A stretch of DNA of 64,000 nt from Pseudomonadales bacterium. GTDB taxonomy: Bacteria; Pseudomonadota; Gammaproteobacteria; Pseudomonadales; Halieaceae. The stretch spans positions 310,001 through 374,000 of the forward strand of contig JACKNO010000005.1 in assembly GCA_024234815.1 (NCBI GenBank), in the 5' to 3' direction. Of the stretch, positions 44,088 through 53,279 are shown piece after piece. The notes under the pieces are model-generated. The model did no database searches, was not told the origin of the DNA, and was given only the letters and a program-made list of their open reading frames with translations. The first letter of the stretch is position 1, and every line of letters starts with the position of its first letter. The translations under genes were made by a program, and so were the position numbers.

Positions 44088-45062
44088 ATGCTGATAGCTG
44101 CCGCTGCGATTATTGCCGGCTTCGCCATTCTTCTGTGGAGCGCTGAACTGTTTATCAGCGGTGCGGCCGCGATAGCCCGCAATCTGAACCTGTCACCCAT
44201 CATCATCGGCATGACTCTCGTTTCATTCGGCACCTCGGCTCCGGAGATACTGGTTTCCCTGACCGCGGCATACAGTGACGCCGGCGAGCTCGCCATCGGC
44301 AACGCGATCGGCTCGAACATAGCAAACGTCGGCATGGTGCTCGGAATCACACTGCTGATCACGCCGATGCTGGTGCTGAAAAGCACCATCAGGAAGGAGT
44401 TGTTGCTGTTGCTTGCCGTCACCGCCCTGGCGGGGCTACTGCTGGCCGACGGCGTGCTCTCGAAGGTGGATGGGTGGATTCTCCTGGCCTCAATGGTACC
44501 GGTGATGGCCCTGATCATGCGCAGCCAGAGCCAGGACTCCCAGCTACAACTTGAGGCTGAGGATGAGCGCCAGTCGAAATTGTCCGGCATCAAGGCCTGG
44601 CTGACCTTCATTATAGGGCTGCTGTTGCTCGTCGCCAGTTCACGCCTGCTGGTCTGGGGCGCCGTGACCACCGCCTTCCAGCTGGGTGTGTCGGAACTGC
44701 TGATCGGCCTGACTGCGATAGCCATCGGCACCAGCCTGCCGGAGCTCGCAGCGACCGTGACCAGCGCCCGCCGGGGACACACGGATATAGCGATCGGTAA
44801 CGTGATCGGCTCCAACCTCTTCAACCTGCTTGTGGTGATGGCCATTCCGGGCATTGTTTCCAGCCAGGCTATCTTGCCTGTCGTGAACTCCAGGGACTAT
44901 CCGGCCATGGCGATCATCACTGTCATCCTGGCGGCCGCGCTTTTTCTGGGGGGCGGTAAAAACCGCGCGCCACAGGGGCACACCTGCATGGGGCGCACGG
45001 TCGGGGTGTTGTTAGTGACATTCTACGCACTGTATTATTACCTGCTTTATCTGAGCCTATAG
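44088..45062 (+). CDS. yrbG: Calcium/sodium antiporter YrbG (CaCA family)
   Basis: 324-residue inner-membrane exchanger with two inverted Na_Ca_ex repeats (about 5-145 and 170-315). Each has the alpha-repeat signature, GTSAPEILVSLTAA and GTSLPELAATVTSA, both followed by GNxIGSN. Around ten hydrophobic helices. It stands at the head of yrbG-kdsD-lptA-lptB-rpoN, the conserved order. Confidence 0.93.
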   Translation: MLIAAAAIIAGFAILLWSAELFISGAAAIARNLNLSPIIIGMTLVSFGTSAPEILVSLTAAYSDAGELAIGNAIGSNIANVGMVLGITLLITPMLVLKSTIRKELLLLLAVTALAGLLLADGVLSKVDGWILLASMVPVMALIMRSQSQDSQLQLEAEDERQSKLSGIKAWLTFIIGLLLLVASSRLLVWGAVTTAFQLGVSELLIGLTAIAIGTSLPELAATVTSARRGHTDIAIGNVIGSNLFNLLVVMAIPGIVSSQAILPVVNSRDYPAMAIITVILAAALFLGGGKNRAPQGHTCMGRTVGVLLVTFYALYYYLLYLSL

Positions 45063-45076
45063 GCTGGGAAACGCTT

Positions 45077-46048
45077 ATGTCAGAGACCGGTTTCGTCACC
45101 TCAGCACGACGCACGATCAGGATGGAATCCGAGGCGGTAGCTGCGCTCGAAGGGCGCATAGGCGAAGAGTTTGAGCGCGCCTGCGAACTGCTGCTGCAGA
45201 CCCGCGGCCGGGTGATTGTCACCGGCATGGGAAAATCGGGACATATAGCCCGCAAGATTGCCGCCACCCTGGCCAGCACCGGCACGCCCGCGTTTTTCGT
45301 GCATCCCGGAGAGGCCAGCCACGGCGACATGGGCATGATCACCGCAGAGGACGCGGTAATCGCCCTGTCCAACAGCGGCGCGGTAGCCGAGATCATTACC
45401 CTGCTGCCATTGTTAAAGCGTATGGGCACCGCGCTGGTGAGCATGACCGGCAACGATGAGTCCGTACTGGCCAAAGCGTCGGATGTCCACCTCAACACCG
45501 GGGTCGCGACCGAGGCCTGCCCACTGGACCTGGCGCCGACATCCAGCACTACCACCGCCCTGGTCATGGGCGACGCACTCGCCATAGCCCTGCTGGAAGA
45601 ACGTGGTTTCACGGCAGACGATTTCGCGTTTTCCCACCCGGGCGGCACGCTGGGCAAGAAGCTCCTGCTGAAAGTGGCTGACGTCATGCGATCCGGCGAC
45701 GCCATCCCCCGGGTGGAGGCCTCCACTCTGCTGTCCGAGGCGCTGCTTGAGATCAACAACAAAGGCCTGGGGATGACCACGATACTGGATAGCGAGGGTC
45801 GACTCGCCGGCATATTCACTGACGGCGACCTGCGCCGCACCCTGCGCGCCCGCATCGATATCAACGAGACCCCGATGGGGCAACTTATGAGTACCGGCGC
45901 CAAAACCGCCAGCCCTGACATGCTCGCCGCCGAGGCGATGCGGATCATGGAAGAAAATGAAATCAGCTCCCTGGTGGTTGTGAACCCGGACAGCAGCGTC
46001 GCCGGTGTCATCCACCTGATGCACCTGCTGCATGCCGGGCTTGCCTGA
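45077..46048 (+). CDS. kdsD: D-arabinose 5-phosphate isomerase KdsD
   Basis: Converts ribulose 5-phosphate to arabinose 5-phosphate for KDO synthesis. It has 323 residues: an SIS domain (about 30-190; GMGKSGHIARKIAATLASTG and TSSTTTALVMGDALAIALL) and a CBS pair (about 205-320). It starts 14 bases after yrbG. The next pathway gene, kdsC, normally follows directly but is absent; 164 noncoding bases lead to lptA. Confidence 0.95.
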   Translation: MSETGFVTSARRTIRMESEAVAALEGRIGEEFERACELLLQTRGRVIVTGMGKSGHIARKIAATLASTGTPAFFVHPGEASHGDMGMITAEDAVIALSNSGAVAEIITLLPLLKRMGTALVSMTGNDESVLAKASDVHLNTGVATEACPLDLAPTSSTTTALVMGDALAIALLEERGFTADDFAFSHPGGTLGKKLLLKVADVMRSGDAIPRVEASTLLSEALLEINNKGLGMTTILDSEGRLAGIFTDGDLRRTLRARIDINETPMGQLMSTGAKTASPDMLAAEAMRIMEENEISSLVVVNPDSSVAGVIHLMHLLHAGLA

Positions 46049-46212
46049 TTCGCGACCGGCAAGGGGGCTCGGCTGCCGCGCCGGGACAGGGATGCAAAAA
46101 AATAAAATTGCCTATGCCGCTGAACCAGTTACCATCGGCACGGGTCTGAACAACGCGGGAGTGACAACGCAACATCCCCCGCGCCATCGAAAGCGTTGCC
46201 TGGAGAACCGTG

Positions 46213-46806
46213 ATGTCCAACCTTAGCCCCCAGGGGTGCGAGTTGCGCCTTTTCAACTGGTTGGCACAGTTTCGCCTGGTCACCGTTGCGGTCACGCTCC
46301 TGGCCTGCCTGTCGACCGCCCGCACCTTCGCCCTCCCCGATGACAGCGAGCAGCCGATACGGATTACCGCCGACACCGCCATACGGGATGAAAAGCAGGG
46401 GTTCACGGTCTACACAGGCAATGTGCATATGGTCCAGGGCAGTATCGATATTGTTGCCGACACCCTGACCATCTTCCATGAGACCGCACAGGCGGACAAA
46501 ATCGTCGCAGAGGGCAAACCCGCAAAAATGCAGCAGAGACCGGAGGTCGGCGAGCCCCTGGTGCGCGCGCGCGCCGAAATCATCGAATATTACAAGACCG
46601 AGGAGCGGGTAAACCTGAAGATAAACGCCTTCATCACCCAGGATGGCTCCTCGGTGACTGGCGACTCCATCGACTACTACATCGCCGAGGAACTGGTGAA
46701 GGCCGGTTCCGAGCAATCGCCCGACGGGAAGCAGGTGCGGGTTGTCATCGAACCGAAGGTTCTGCGCGAGGAAGACGCCGAAGATGTCCCAGCTGAAAGC
46801 AATTAA
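46213..46806 (+). CDS. lptA: LPS transport periplasmic bridge protein LptA
   Basis: Periplasmic protein carrying LPS from LptC to the outer-membrane LptDE. It has 197 residues: a longer than usual N-terminal segment (about 25 residues) before a signal sequence ending STARTFA, then an OstA/LptA beta-jellyroll starting at QPIRITADTA. GGAGA precedes the ATG; a GTG one codon earlier is possible. Its end overlaps lptB by 23 bases. lptC, which usually precedes it, is missing. Confidence 0.92.
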   Translation: MSNLSPQGCELRLFNWLAQFRLVTVAVTLLACLSTARTFALPDDSEQPIRITADTAIRDEKQGFTVYTGNVHMVQGSIDIVADTLTIFHETAQADKIVAEGKPAKMQQRPEVGEPLVRARAEIIEYYKTEERVNLKINAFITQDGSSVTGDSIDYYIAEELVKAGSEQSPDGKQVRVVIEPKVLREEDAEDVPAESN

Positions 46807-47509
46807 CCTGGCCAAGGCCTATCGCGGCAGGGAAGTCGTCCAGGATGTCTCACTGGAGATAGAAAGCGGCCAGGTAGTGGGCCTGCTGGGGCCAAACGGC
46901 GCCGGCAAAACCACCTGTTTCTACATGATCATCGGCATAATCCGGGCCGACCGCGGGGCCATCAGTATCAACGGCGAAGACCTAACCGCCCTGACCATGC
47001 ACCAGCGGGCCAGGCGCGGCATCGGCTACCTGCCCCAGGAAGCCTCTATCTTCAGAAAGCTGAGCGTCGGGGACAACCTGATGGCCATCCTGCAGACCCG
47101 CCCCGACCTGAACAAGGCCCAGCGCCTGGAGCGCCGGGACCAGCTGCTCGCGGAATTCAACGTCGAGCACCTGCGCGAAAATGCCGGTCAGTCGCTGTCC
47201 GGCGGCGAGCGCCGCAGGGTGGAAATAGCCCGCGCGCTGGCGACGGAGCCCGAGTTCATTTTGCTGGACGAGCCCTTCGCGGGGGTGGACCCCATATCGG
47301 TCAGCGACATCAAGCAAATCATCAACCAGGTACGCGACCGCGGCATCGGGGTATTGATTACCGACCACAATGTTCGCGATACTCTTGATATCTGTGAAAA
47401 AGCGTATATTGTCGGGGAAGGTCACATTATTGCGGAGGGTTCCGCAGACGTGATTCTCGCCAATAAGCGTGTGCGCCAGGTGTACCTGGGCGACCATTTT
47501 CGTATGTAA
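46784..47509 (+). CDS. lptB: LPS export ABC transporter ATPase LptB
   Basis: Nucleotide-binding subunit of LptB2FGC. Start MSQLKAINLAKAYRG gives 241 residues, as in E. coli. Walker A GPNGAGKTT, signature LSGGERRRVEIARAL, Walker B FILLDEPFAGVDP and the H-loop (LITDHNVRDTL) are all present. lptF and lptG are not nearby, which is normal. Confidence 0.96.
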   Translation: MSQLKAINLAKAYRGREVVQDVSLEIESGQVVGLLGPNGAGKTTCFYMIIGIIRADRGAISINGEDLTALTMHQRARRGIGYLPQEASIFRKLSVGDNLMAILQTRPDLNKAQRLERRDQLLAEFNVEHLRENAGQSLSGGERRRVEIARALATEPEFILLDEPFAGVDPISVSDIKQIINQVRDRGIGVLITDHNVRDTLDICEKAYIVGEGHIIAEGSADVILANKRVRQVYLGDHFRM

Positions 47510-47681
47510 ATACCCCCTCCAGGCCCCCGATTGCGGGACCTCCTGCTCACTTCCATCAACTGACAAGCAATTTTCGCGCCAAGCGGTTGCCACACCGCAC
47601 TGACCGGGGCTACACTCGACGGGCAGGTTTGCGCTTTTGTCACCGGCAGAAAGCGGCTTTCCGAGGAACTCCTATCAACCC

Positions 47682-49172
47682 ATGAAACAGTCACTGCAAC
47701 TAAAACTGGGCCAACAGCTGACGATGACGCCGCAGCTGCAACAGGCGATCAAGTTGCTGCAGCTGTCGACCATGGATCTGCAGCAGGAAATCCAACAGGC
47801 CCTGGACAGCAATCCGATGCTGGAAATGGCGGACGACGATAACGATTCCGAGGAGCGCGCCCCCCGCACCGGCGACGACAGCAGCTCGGACGGCCCCATG
47901 GACAGCCTCGAGCGGAGCGCTACGGACCAGGACTCCGGCGACGACGGTTGGGACAGCCAGATGCCCGACGACCTGCCCGTGGATACCCAGTGGGAAGACC
48001 TGCTGCCAAGCGCTTCCGCGCCCTCCTACTCTGGTGAGGACCTGTCCGACTCCGGCTTCGACAGCCGTAACGCTGCGAGTGACTCGCTGCGAGAGCAGTT
48101 GATGTGGCAGCTGAACCTGACCAGGTTGTCGGATGTCGATCGGGTCATTGCCATGGCCATCATTGACGCCACTGACGAAAACGGGCGCGTGATACAGGAC
48201 CTGGAGGAGATTCGGGAATCCCTGGCCCTGGAAATGGACCTTGAAATTGAACTCGATGAAATGGTGGCGGTGCTGCACCGCCTGCAGCAGTTTGAGCCCA
48301 CCGGGGTATGCACCCGTGACCTGAAGGAATGCCTGCTCGTACAACTGCAGCAGCTACCCCCCTCCACGCCATGGCTGGAGCAGGCCAGACTTGTACTCAG
48401 TCGCCATATCAACCAACTCGGGAGCGGCGATTTCAGCCAGATACTGCGACGCACCCGCCTCAAGGAGTCGGAGCTGAAAGAGGTGCTGGCCCTTATCCAG
48501 TCGCTGGACCCCAACCCCGGCCAGACCGTTGGGGAGAACAGCACGGAGTATGTTGTTCCCGATGTGTTTGTCTCCAAAAAGGAGGGTCGCTGGGTTGTCG
48601 AGCTCAATCCGGACATCGCGCCGAAACTGCGCATCAACAGCAACTACGCGGGCCTGATCAAACGCGCGGACAGCAGTGCCGACAACACCTACCTGCGGGA
48701 TAATCTGCAGGAGGCCCGCTGGTTCCTGAAGAGTTTGCACAGCCGCAATGAGACCCTGATGAAAGTCGCGACCCGTATCGTGGAACACCAGCGCAACTTT
48801 CTGGAATATGGCACCGAGGCCATGAAGCCACTGGTGCTCCACGAAATTGCCGAACTGGTCGAGATGCACGAGTCGACCATCTCCCGGGTTACCACCCAGA
48901 AGTATATGCATACCCCCCGTGGCGTTTTCGAGCTGAAATACTTTTTTTCCAGTCACGTATCCACCACCGCCGGAGGAGAGTGTTCGTCCACGGCCATCCG
49001 GGCGCTTATCCGCAAGCTGGTGGGCGCGGAAAACCCCCGCAAACCGCTCAGCGACAACAAGATTGCGCAGTTGCTGGAAGCCGAGGGTGTGCAGGTGGCC
49101 AGGCGCACCATCGCAAAGTATCGGGAATCGCTGATGATTCCGCCATCCAATGAACGCAAGCGCCTGGTCTAG
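47682..49172 (+). CDS. rpoN: RNA polymerase sigma-54 factor RpoN
   Basis: Alternative sigma factor needing AAA+ activators. It has 496 residues: a Gln/Leu-rich region I (about 1-50), an acidic region II (about 55-120), the core-binding domain (about 125-320) and the DNA-binding domain, ending in the RpoN box ARRTIAKYRE. The HTH region (ITRV-like, ESTISRVTTQKYMHTPRG) is typical. Start MKQSLQLKLGQQ is chosen over a longer open frame that has no family support. Confidence 0.96.
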   Translation: MKQSLQLKLGQQLTMTPQLQQAIKLLQLSTMDLQQEIQQALDSNPMLEMADDDNDSEERAPRTGDDSSSDGPMDSLERSATDQDSGDDGWDSQMPDDLPVDTQWEDLLPSASAPSYSGEDLSDSGFDSRNAASDSLREQLMWQLNLTRLSDVDRVIAMAIIDATDENGRVIQDLEEIRESLALEMDLEIELDEMVAVLHRLQQFEPTGVCTRDLKECLLVQLQQLPPSTPWLEQARLVLSRHINQLGSGDFSQILRRTRLKESELKEVLALIQSLDPNPGQTVGENSTEYVVPDVFVSKKEGRWVVELNPDIAPKLRINSNYAGLIKRADSSADNTYLRDNLQEARWFLKSLHSRNETLMKVATRIVEHQRNFLEYGTEAMKPLVLHEIAELVEMHESTISRVTTQKYMHTPRGVFELKYFFSSHVSTTAGGECSSTAIRALIRKLVGAENPRKPLSDNKIAQLLEAEGVQVARRTIAKYRESLMIPPSNERKRLV

Positions 49173-49291
49173 GCCGACCGGGATGAAATATTCATTTAGG
49201 TTACCGCAGTGGTCTGGAATCCCGGCTATAGTCAAAGTAGCCCCGCCACTGCAGACGCCGGGCAGCCGGCCACACGTTGAAGGAGATATAT

Positions 49292-49579
49292 ATGCAACTG
49301 AACGTCAGCGGACACCACGTGGATGTGACAGACCCATTACGCGAGTACGTCGAGAATAAATTTGAGCGCCTGCAACGGCACTTCGACCAGATCACGAACG
49401 TACAGGTCACCCTGATAGTAGAGAAAATGGTGCAGAAGGCAGAAGCCACCATCCATATCTCCGGAGCGGACATCTTTGCCGCATCGGAATCCGAAGACAT
49501 GTACGCTGCAATCGATACACTGGCCGACAAGCTCGACCGCCAACTTATCAAACACAAGGAAAAAGCCAGAGGCCGCTAG
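49292..49579 (+). CDS. hpf: Short ribosome hibernation promoting factor HPF
   Basis: 95-residue short HPF (YhbH) that acts in stationary-phase 100S ribosome formation. Start MQLNVSGHHVDVTDPLREYV with a near-ideal AAGGAGATATAT site immediately upstream, stronger than its neighbours. The S30AE domain fills the protein; no C-terminal dimerisation extension. Directly after rpoN, the conserved place. Confidence 0.95.
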   Translation: MQLNVSGHHVDVTDPLREYVENKFERLQRHFDQITNVQVTLIVEKMVQKAEATIHISGADIFAASESEDMYAAIDTLADKLDRQLIKHKEKARGR

Positions 49580-49633
49580 TGCAGTTACCGGCTGAAACAG
49601 CTTTGGCCGGACAGCATTCCGACTCCACCGACA

Positions 49634-50092
49634 ATGAATTTTCTGACCGAGATATTGAGCCCTGCACGCACGGTTTGCCACGCATCAGGTGCCAGCAAGA
49701 AAAGGCTATTTGAGACGATCGCCAGGATCATCAGCGATGATCAGCCCACACTGGTGTACGAGGATATTTTTTCCCAGTTGATTGGCAGGGAGAAACTGGG
49801 CAGTACCGGCCTGGGCCAGGGCATCGCTATTCCCCATTGTCGGGTTGACGCCTGCCCGCAACCACTTGGCACGCTGCTTTCCCTCGACCAGGCTGTGGAT
49901 TTTGACGCACCCGATGACCAGCCGGTTGATCTGCTGTTTGCCCTGCTCGTGCCGGGCGAGGCGCACCAGCAACACCTGGACATACTCGCCAATGTCGCAA
50001 GACTGTTCAGCCAGGGCAATTTCTGTGAGCAACTGCGCGGCGCCAGGGCTGACCGTGCGCTGTTCGATATCGCCACCACATGGGAAATGTAA
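49634..50092 (+). CDS. ptsN: PTS-Ntr EIIA protein PtsN
   Basis: 152-residue EIIA of the nitrogen-related phosphotransferase system, which regulates targets such as potassium transport and sigma-54-linked processes. The phosphorylated histidine is H68 in GIAIPHCR. Its phosphodonor partner Npr is at 51025-51294; the EI-Ntr gene ptsP is not in the window. Confidence 0.95.
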   Translation: MNFLTEILSPARTVCHASGASKKRLFETIARIISDDQPTLVYEDIFSQLIGREKLGSTGLGQGIAIPHCRVDACPQPLGTLLSLDQAVDFDAPDDQPVDLLFALLVPGEAHQQHLDILANVARLFSQGNFCEQLRGARADRALFDIATTWEM

Positions 50093-50141
50093 GCCCTTGT
50101 TCGTTGCACCAGCAGACTCGTGCCAGGCCGACTGAATCCCC

Positions 50142-51020
50142 ATGAGCGACGACAAACAAAAGGCCATGCAACTGATCATCATCAGTGGTCGCTCGGGCTC
50201 CGGCAAGAGCACCGCACTGCATCAACTGGAAGATGAGGGTTACTACTGCATAGACAACCTGCCGGTGTCGCTGCTGTCCGCCCTGGTGGTGGAGACAGGC
50301 AGACCCGAATTCCGGCATTTTCGCGGTACCGCTGTCTGCATAGACGCTCGAAACGCATGGAAGGATCTCGCAAGTTTCGGCGAAATCGTGGGCACCCTGC
50401 CCAAATCGGTGCACACCGAGGTACTGTACCTCGATGCCCAGGACAGCGCGCTCATAAAGCGCTTCAGCGAGACCCGCCGCCGCCACCCGCTGAGCAGCGA
50501 TACCACTCCGCTGGCTGAGGCCATAGACAAGGAGCGCCTGTTGCTGGGACCGATCGCCAGCGACGCGTCACTGGTTCTGGATACCACGCGCATGACGATT
50601 TACGAACTGCGCGACGCCATCAAGCAACGCTTGCTCAAGAGCAGTGGCGGCAACATGTCCCTGCTGTTCCAGTCCTTCGGATTCAAGCGTGGCGTTCCCG
50701 CCGATGCCGACCTCGTATTCGATGTGAGAATGCTGCCGAATCCCCACTGGGTGAAGGAACTCAGGATGAAGACCGGCCTCGATGAGCAGGTACAGGAGTT
50801 CCTTGAGTCGCAACCGCTGGCAGGTGAGTTGTACCGCGACATACGCAGCTATCTGGACAACTGGCTACCGCGTTACAAGGACAGTAATCGCAGCTACATG
50901 ACGGTGGCGCTGGGTTGTACCGGAGGCCAACATCGTTCAGTATATCTGGCCGATCGCCTGTACCGTCACTATCAGGCCCACCATCCCAACATTCACGTAA
51001 GACACAGGGAACTCCTCTAA
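50142..51020 (+). CDS. rapZ: RNase adapter protein RapZ
   Basis: 292-residue P-loop protein. In E. coli RapZ senses glucosamine-6-phosphate and directs RNase E to the GlmZ small RNA, tuning cell-wall precursor supply. Walker A GRSGSGKS is at residues 16-23 and the C-terminal domain holds the GCTGGQHRSVY signature. It lies between ptsN and npr, as usual. Confidence 0.94.
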   Translation: MSDDKQKAMQLIIISGRSGSGKSTALHQLEDEGYYCIDNLPVSLLSALVVETGRPEFRHFRGTAVCIDARNAWKDLASFGEIVGTLPKSVHTEVLYLDAQDSALIKRFSETRRRHPLSSDTTPLAEAIDKERLLLGPIASDASLVLDTTRMTIYELRDAIKQRLLKSSGGNMSLLFQSFGFKRGVPADADLVFDVRMLPNPHWVKELRMKTGLDEQVQEFLESQPLAGELYRDIRSYLDNWLPRYKDSNRSYMTVALGCTGGQHRSVYLADRLYRHYQAHHPNIHVRHRELL

Positions 51021-51024
51021 GCCC

Positions 51025-51294
51025 GTGATCCAGATACAGGTAACCATCATCAACAAGCTCGGCCTTCACGCGCGCGCGGCGGCGAAATTTGTCAGCTGCG
51101 CGGCCGCATTCTCCAGCAGCATACAGGCGGGAAGGGACGGCAAGCTGGTAGACGGCAAAAGCATTATGTCGGTGATGATGTTGGCCGCAGGCAAGGGTAC
51201 GGTGCTCGATCTGCAGATAGAGGGGCGGGATGAGCAAGCCGCGCTGGAAGCCCTCCAGACCCTGATAAACAACCGCTTCGACGAACCGGAATAG
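51025..51294 (+). CDS. npr: PTS-Ntr phosphocarrier Npr
   Basis: 89-residue HPr-like carrier (PtsO) that passes phosphate from EI-Ntr to PtsN. H15 in KLGLHARAAAKF is the phosphorylation site, and the serine-46 region reads GKSIMSVMML. Start is GTG, four bases after the rapZ stop. Confidence 0.95.
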   Translation: MIQIQVTIINKLGLHARAAAKFVSCAAAFSSSIQAGRDGKLVDGKSIMSVMMLAAGKGTVLDLQIEGRDEQAALEALQTLINNRFDEPE

Positions 51295-51318
51295 CCATTC
51301 AATCTGTAACTAATCACG

Positions 51319-51347
51319 TTGTTGTAGCTCACGCTTTCCTCGATAAT
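51319..51347 (+). promoter_or_regulatory. Putative mgtE promoter
   Basis: TTGTTG (51319-51324), a 17-base spacer and GATAAT (51342-51347). Transcription near 51354 would leave a leader of about 45 bases, too short for a ykoK-type magnesium riboswitch, and none is seen. Confidence 0.5.
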
Positions 51348-51397
51348 TGCCCCCGACCGGGCATCCGCCCTGCCGGAGATTTTCGCGGAAAGATGCT

Positions 51398-52750
51398 GTG
51401 AGCCAGACTGAAGCCACATCCCAGAAAACCTTCCACAAGCTGACCCAGGCCCTGGACAGCGGCACCTTCGCGGATGCCCGGCGCATGCTCAATGGCCTGC
51501 CTCCGGCAGATGCCGCCCACATGCTGGAATCTTCCACGCCCAAGTTTCGCCACATCCTGTGGCAGCTGATAGACGCCGAGAACGAGGGTGAGGTTCTCAA
51601 CGAGTTGAGTGATGAACTGCGAATCGACTTCCTGAGCGACATGGAGGCTGCAAAGGTCGCAGCCCTGATGGAAGGCCTGGAAGACGACGACGTCGCCGAC
51701 ATTCTGCAACAGCTTCCAGAGAGCATCACCCGCGAAGTCCTGACCTCGATGGACCACCAGGACCGGGCGCGCCTCGAACGCGTAATGCTCTACCCCGAAG
51801 ACACCGCCGGCGGCCTGATGAATACGGATACCATCACCATCCGCGCGCCGCTGACCCTCGATGTCGTCCTGCGCTATTTGCGACGGCATGAAGAAATCCC
51901 GAACATGACCGACAACCTGATCGTGGTAAACCGCCTCGACAAGTACATTGGCATGCTTCCGCTGCGCACGCTGCTGGTATCCGACCCCACCGCGTCCGTG
52001 CGCGAAATGATGGTCACCGACGTAGAACCCATCCCGGTCAACCTGCCCGACTCCGAGGTCGCGCGAATGTTCGAGCGCAATGACTGGGTGTCGGCGCCAG
52101 TGGTCGATAGCGAGGGGCGCCTGCTCGGGCGAATCACCATCGATGACGTGGTCGACGTAATACGCGAGGACGCCGATCACTCGCTGATGTCCATGGCCGG
52201 CCTGGACGAGGACGAGGACACCTTCGCCCCTGTGTTTCGCGCGGCGCCCAGGCGCGCAGTCTGGCTGGGCATCAACCTGGTCACCGCGTTTATCGCCTCC
52301 GGTGTGATCAACATGTTCCAGGACACGATAGAAAAGGTGGTAGCCCTTGCCGTGCTGATGCCTATAGTCGCGTCGATGGGCGGTATTGCCGGTACCCAGA
52401 CCCTCACAGTGCTGGTGCGCGGTATTGCGCTGGGTCAGGTGGGTCGAAACAACCAGGTCTGGTTGATCAACCGCGAAGTCATGATAGGTATGCTCAATGG
52501 CGCGCTCTGGGCGGCCGTGGTGGCAGTGGCGGCCTCGGTGTGGTTCAACGACTGGAACATCGGCATGATCATCGCCGCGGCGATGGTAATCAACCTGATC
52601 ACCGCGGCGCTGGTGGGCGCGGTACTGCCTCTTTTGATGATACGCCTGGATATCGACCCCGCCCTCGCCGGCGGTGTGGTTCTCACCACGGTAACCGACG
52701 TGGTCGGTTTCGTATCCTTCCTCGGTTTGGCGACACTGGTCTATGCCTGA
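51398..52750 (+). CDS. mgtE: Magnesium transporter MgtE
   Basis: Inner-membrane Mg2+ channel, 450 residues from the GTG at 51398. An N-terminal superhelical domain (about 10-125), a CBS pair (about 130-255) and a five-helix membrane domain (about 280-450) follow in order. The pore-lining motif PIVASMGGIAGTQTLTV and the closing DVVGF are intact. A TTG 17 codons earlier is open but poorly placed. The stop overlaps the darP start by eight bases. Confidence 0.92.
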   Translation: MSQTEATSQKTFHKLTQALDSGTFADARRMLNGLPPADAAHMLESSTPKFRHILWQLIDAENEGEVLNELSDELRIDFLSDMEAAKVAALMEGLEDDDVADILQQLPESITREVLTSMDHQDRARLERVMLYPEDTAGGLMNTDTITIRAPLTLDVVLRYLRRHEEIPNMTDNLIVVNRLDKYIGMLPLRTLLVSDPTASVREMMVTDVEPIPVNLPDSEVARMFERNDWVSAPVVDSEGRLLGRITIDDVVDVIREDADHSLMSMAGLDEDEDTFAPVFRAAPRRAVWLGINLVTAFIASGVINMFQDTIEKVVALAVLMPIVASMGGIAGTQTLTVLVRGIALGQVGRNNQVWLINREVMIGMLNGALWAAVVAVAASVWFNDWNIGMIIAAAMVINLITAALVGAVLPLLMIRLDIDPALAGGVVLTTVTDVVGFVSFLGLATLVYA

Positions 52751-53279
52751 AACAACAGAAGATGACTTTGCGGATTCACCGCAGGATGGCCCCAGCAAGA
52801 GCGCGGTAAAACGGCGCATGCTGGCGCTGCAGCAACTTGGGGAAACCCTGACGGGACTCAGTGAGAAGCAGCTCGAAAAGATACCTGTCAATGACGAGCG
52901 CCTGCTGCAGGTGATCCGCGAAGCCCGCGGTATGCGCAGTCACAGCGCACGCCGTCGGCACCTGCAACTGATCGGCAAGCTGATGCGAGATATCGACCCC
53001 ACTCCCATCGAGGATGCCCTCGGGGCTATGGATCGACAGCGGCAGAGCGAGGCCGCTGCGTTCCACGAACTCGAAGAACTGCGCGACGCCACGCTGGCGG
53101 CGGGCCCGGCCGGCGTGGAACTGGTGTTGGGTCGCTGGCCCCAGGCCGACCGTCAGCAGCTACGACAACTGCTGCTGCAACACCAGCGCGAGATAGAAAA
53201 AGACAAACCGCCCTCGGCCAGCCGAAAGCTGTTTCGTTACCTCAGGGAACTGGTGGAACTCTACGGCGATTCAGACTGA
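52743..53279 (+). CDS. darP: Ribosome-associated protein DarP (YjgA)
   Basis: 178-residue highly charged helical protein of the DUF615 family. E. coli DarP binds late 50S precursors and the peptidyl-transferase region. KSAVKRRMLALQQLGETLTGL and SHSARRRHLQLIGKLMRDID are hallmarks. In relatives it lies beside pmbA/tldD; here it is coupled to mgtE and meets yhdP tail to tail, overlapping by 19 bases. Confidence 0.92.
   Translation: MPETTEDDFADSPQDGPSKSAVKRRMLALQQLGETLTGLSEKQLEKIPVNDERLLQVIREARGMRSHSARRRHLQLIGKLMRDIDPTPIEDALGAMDRQRQSEAAAFHELEELRDATLAAGPAGVELVLGRWPQADRQQLRQLLLQHQREIEKDKPPSASRKLFRYLRELVELYGDSD

Noticed and set aside
46032..46226. Small open frame of 64 codons in the kdsD-lptA gap, considered as a remnant of kdsC or lptC
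   Set aside because: Its translation shows neither the HAD motifs of KdsC nor the membrane helix of LptC, and it overlaps the ends of both neighbours.
51295..51397. Magnesium riboswitch upstream of mgtE
   Set aside because: The leader predicted from the promoter is only about 45 bases and has no ykoK-type fold.
51329..52891. Minus-strand open frame of 520 codons opposite mgtE
   Set aside because: His/Gln/Asp-rich low-quality translation with no domain; mgtE on the plus strand is unambiguous.
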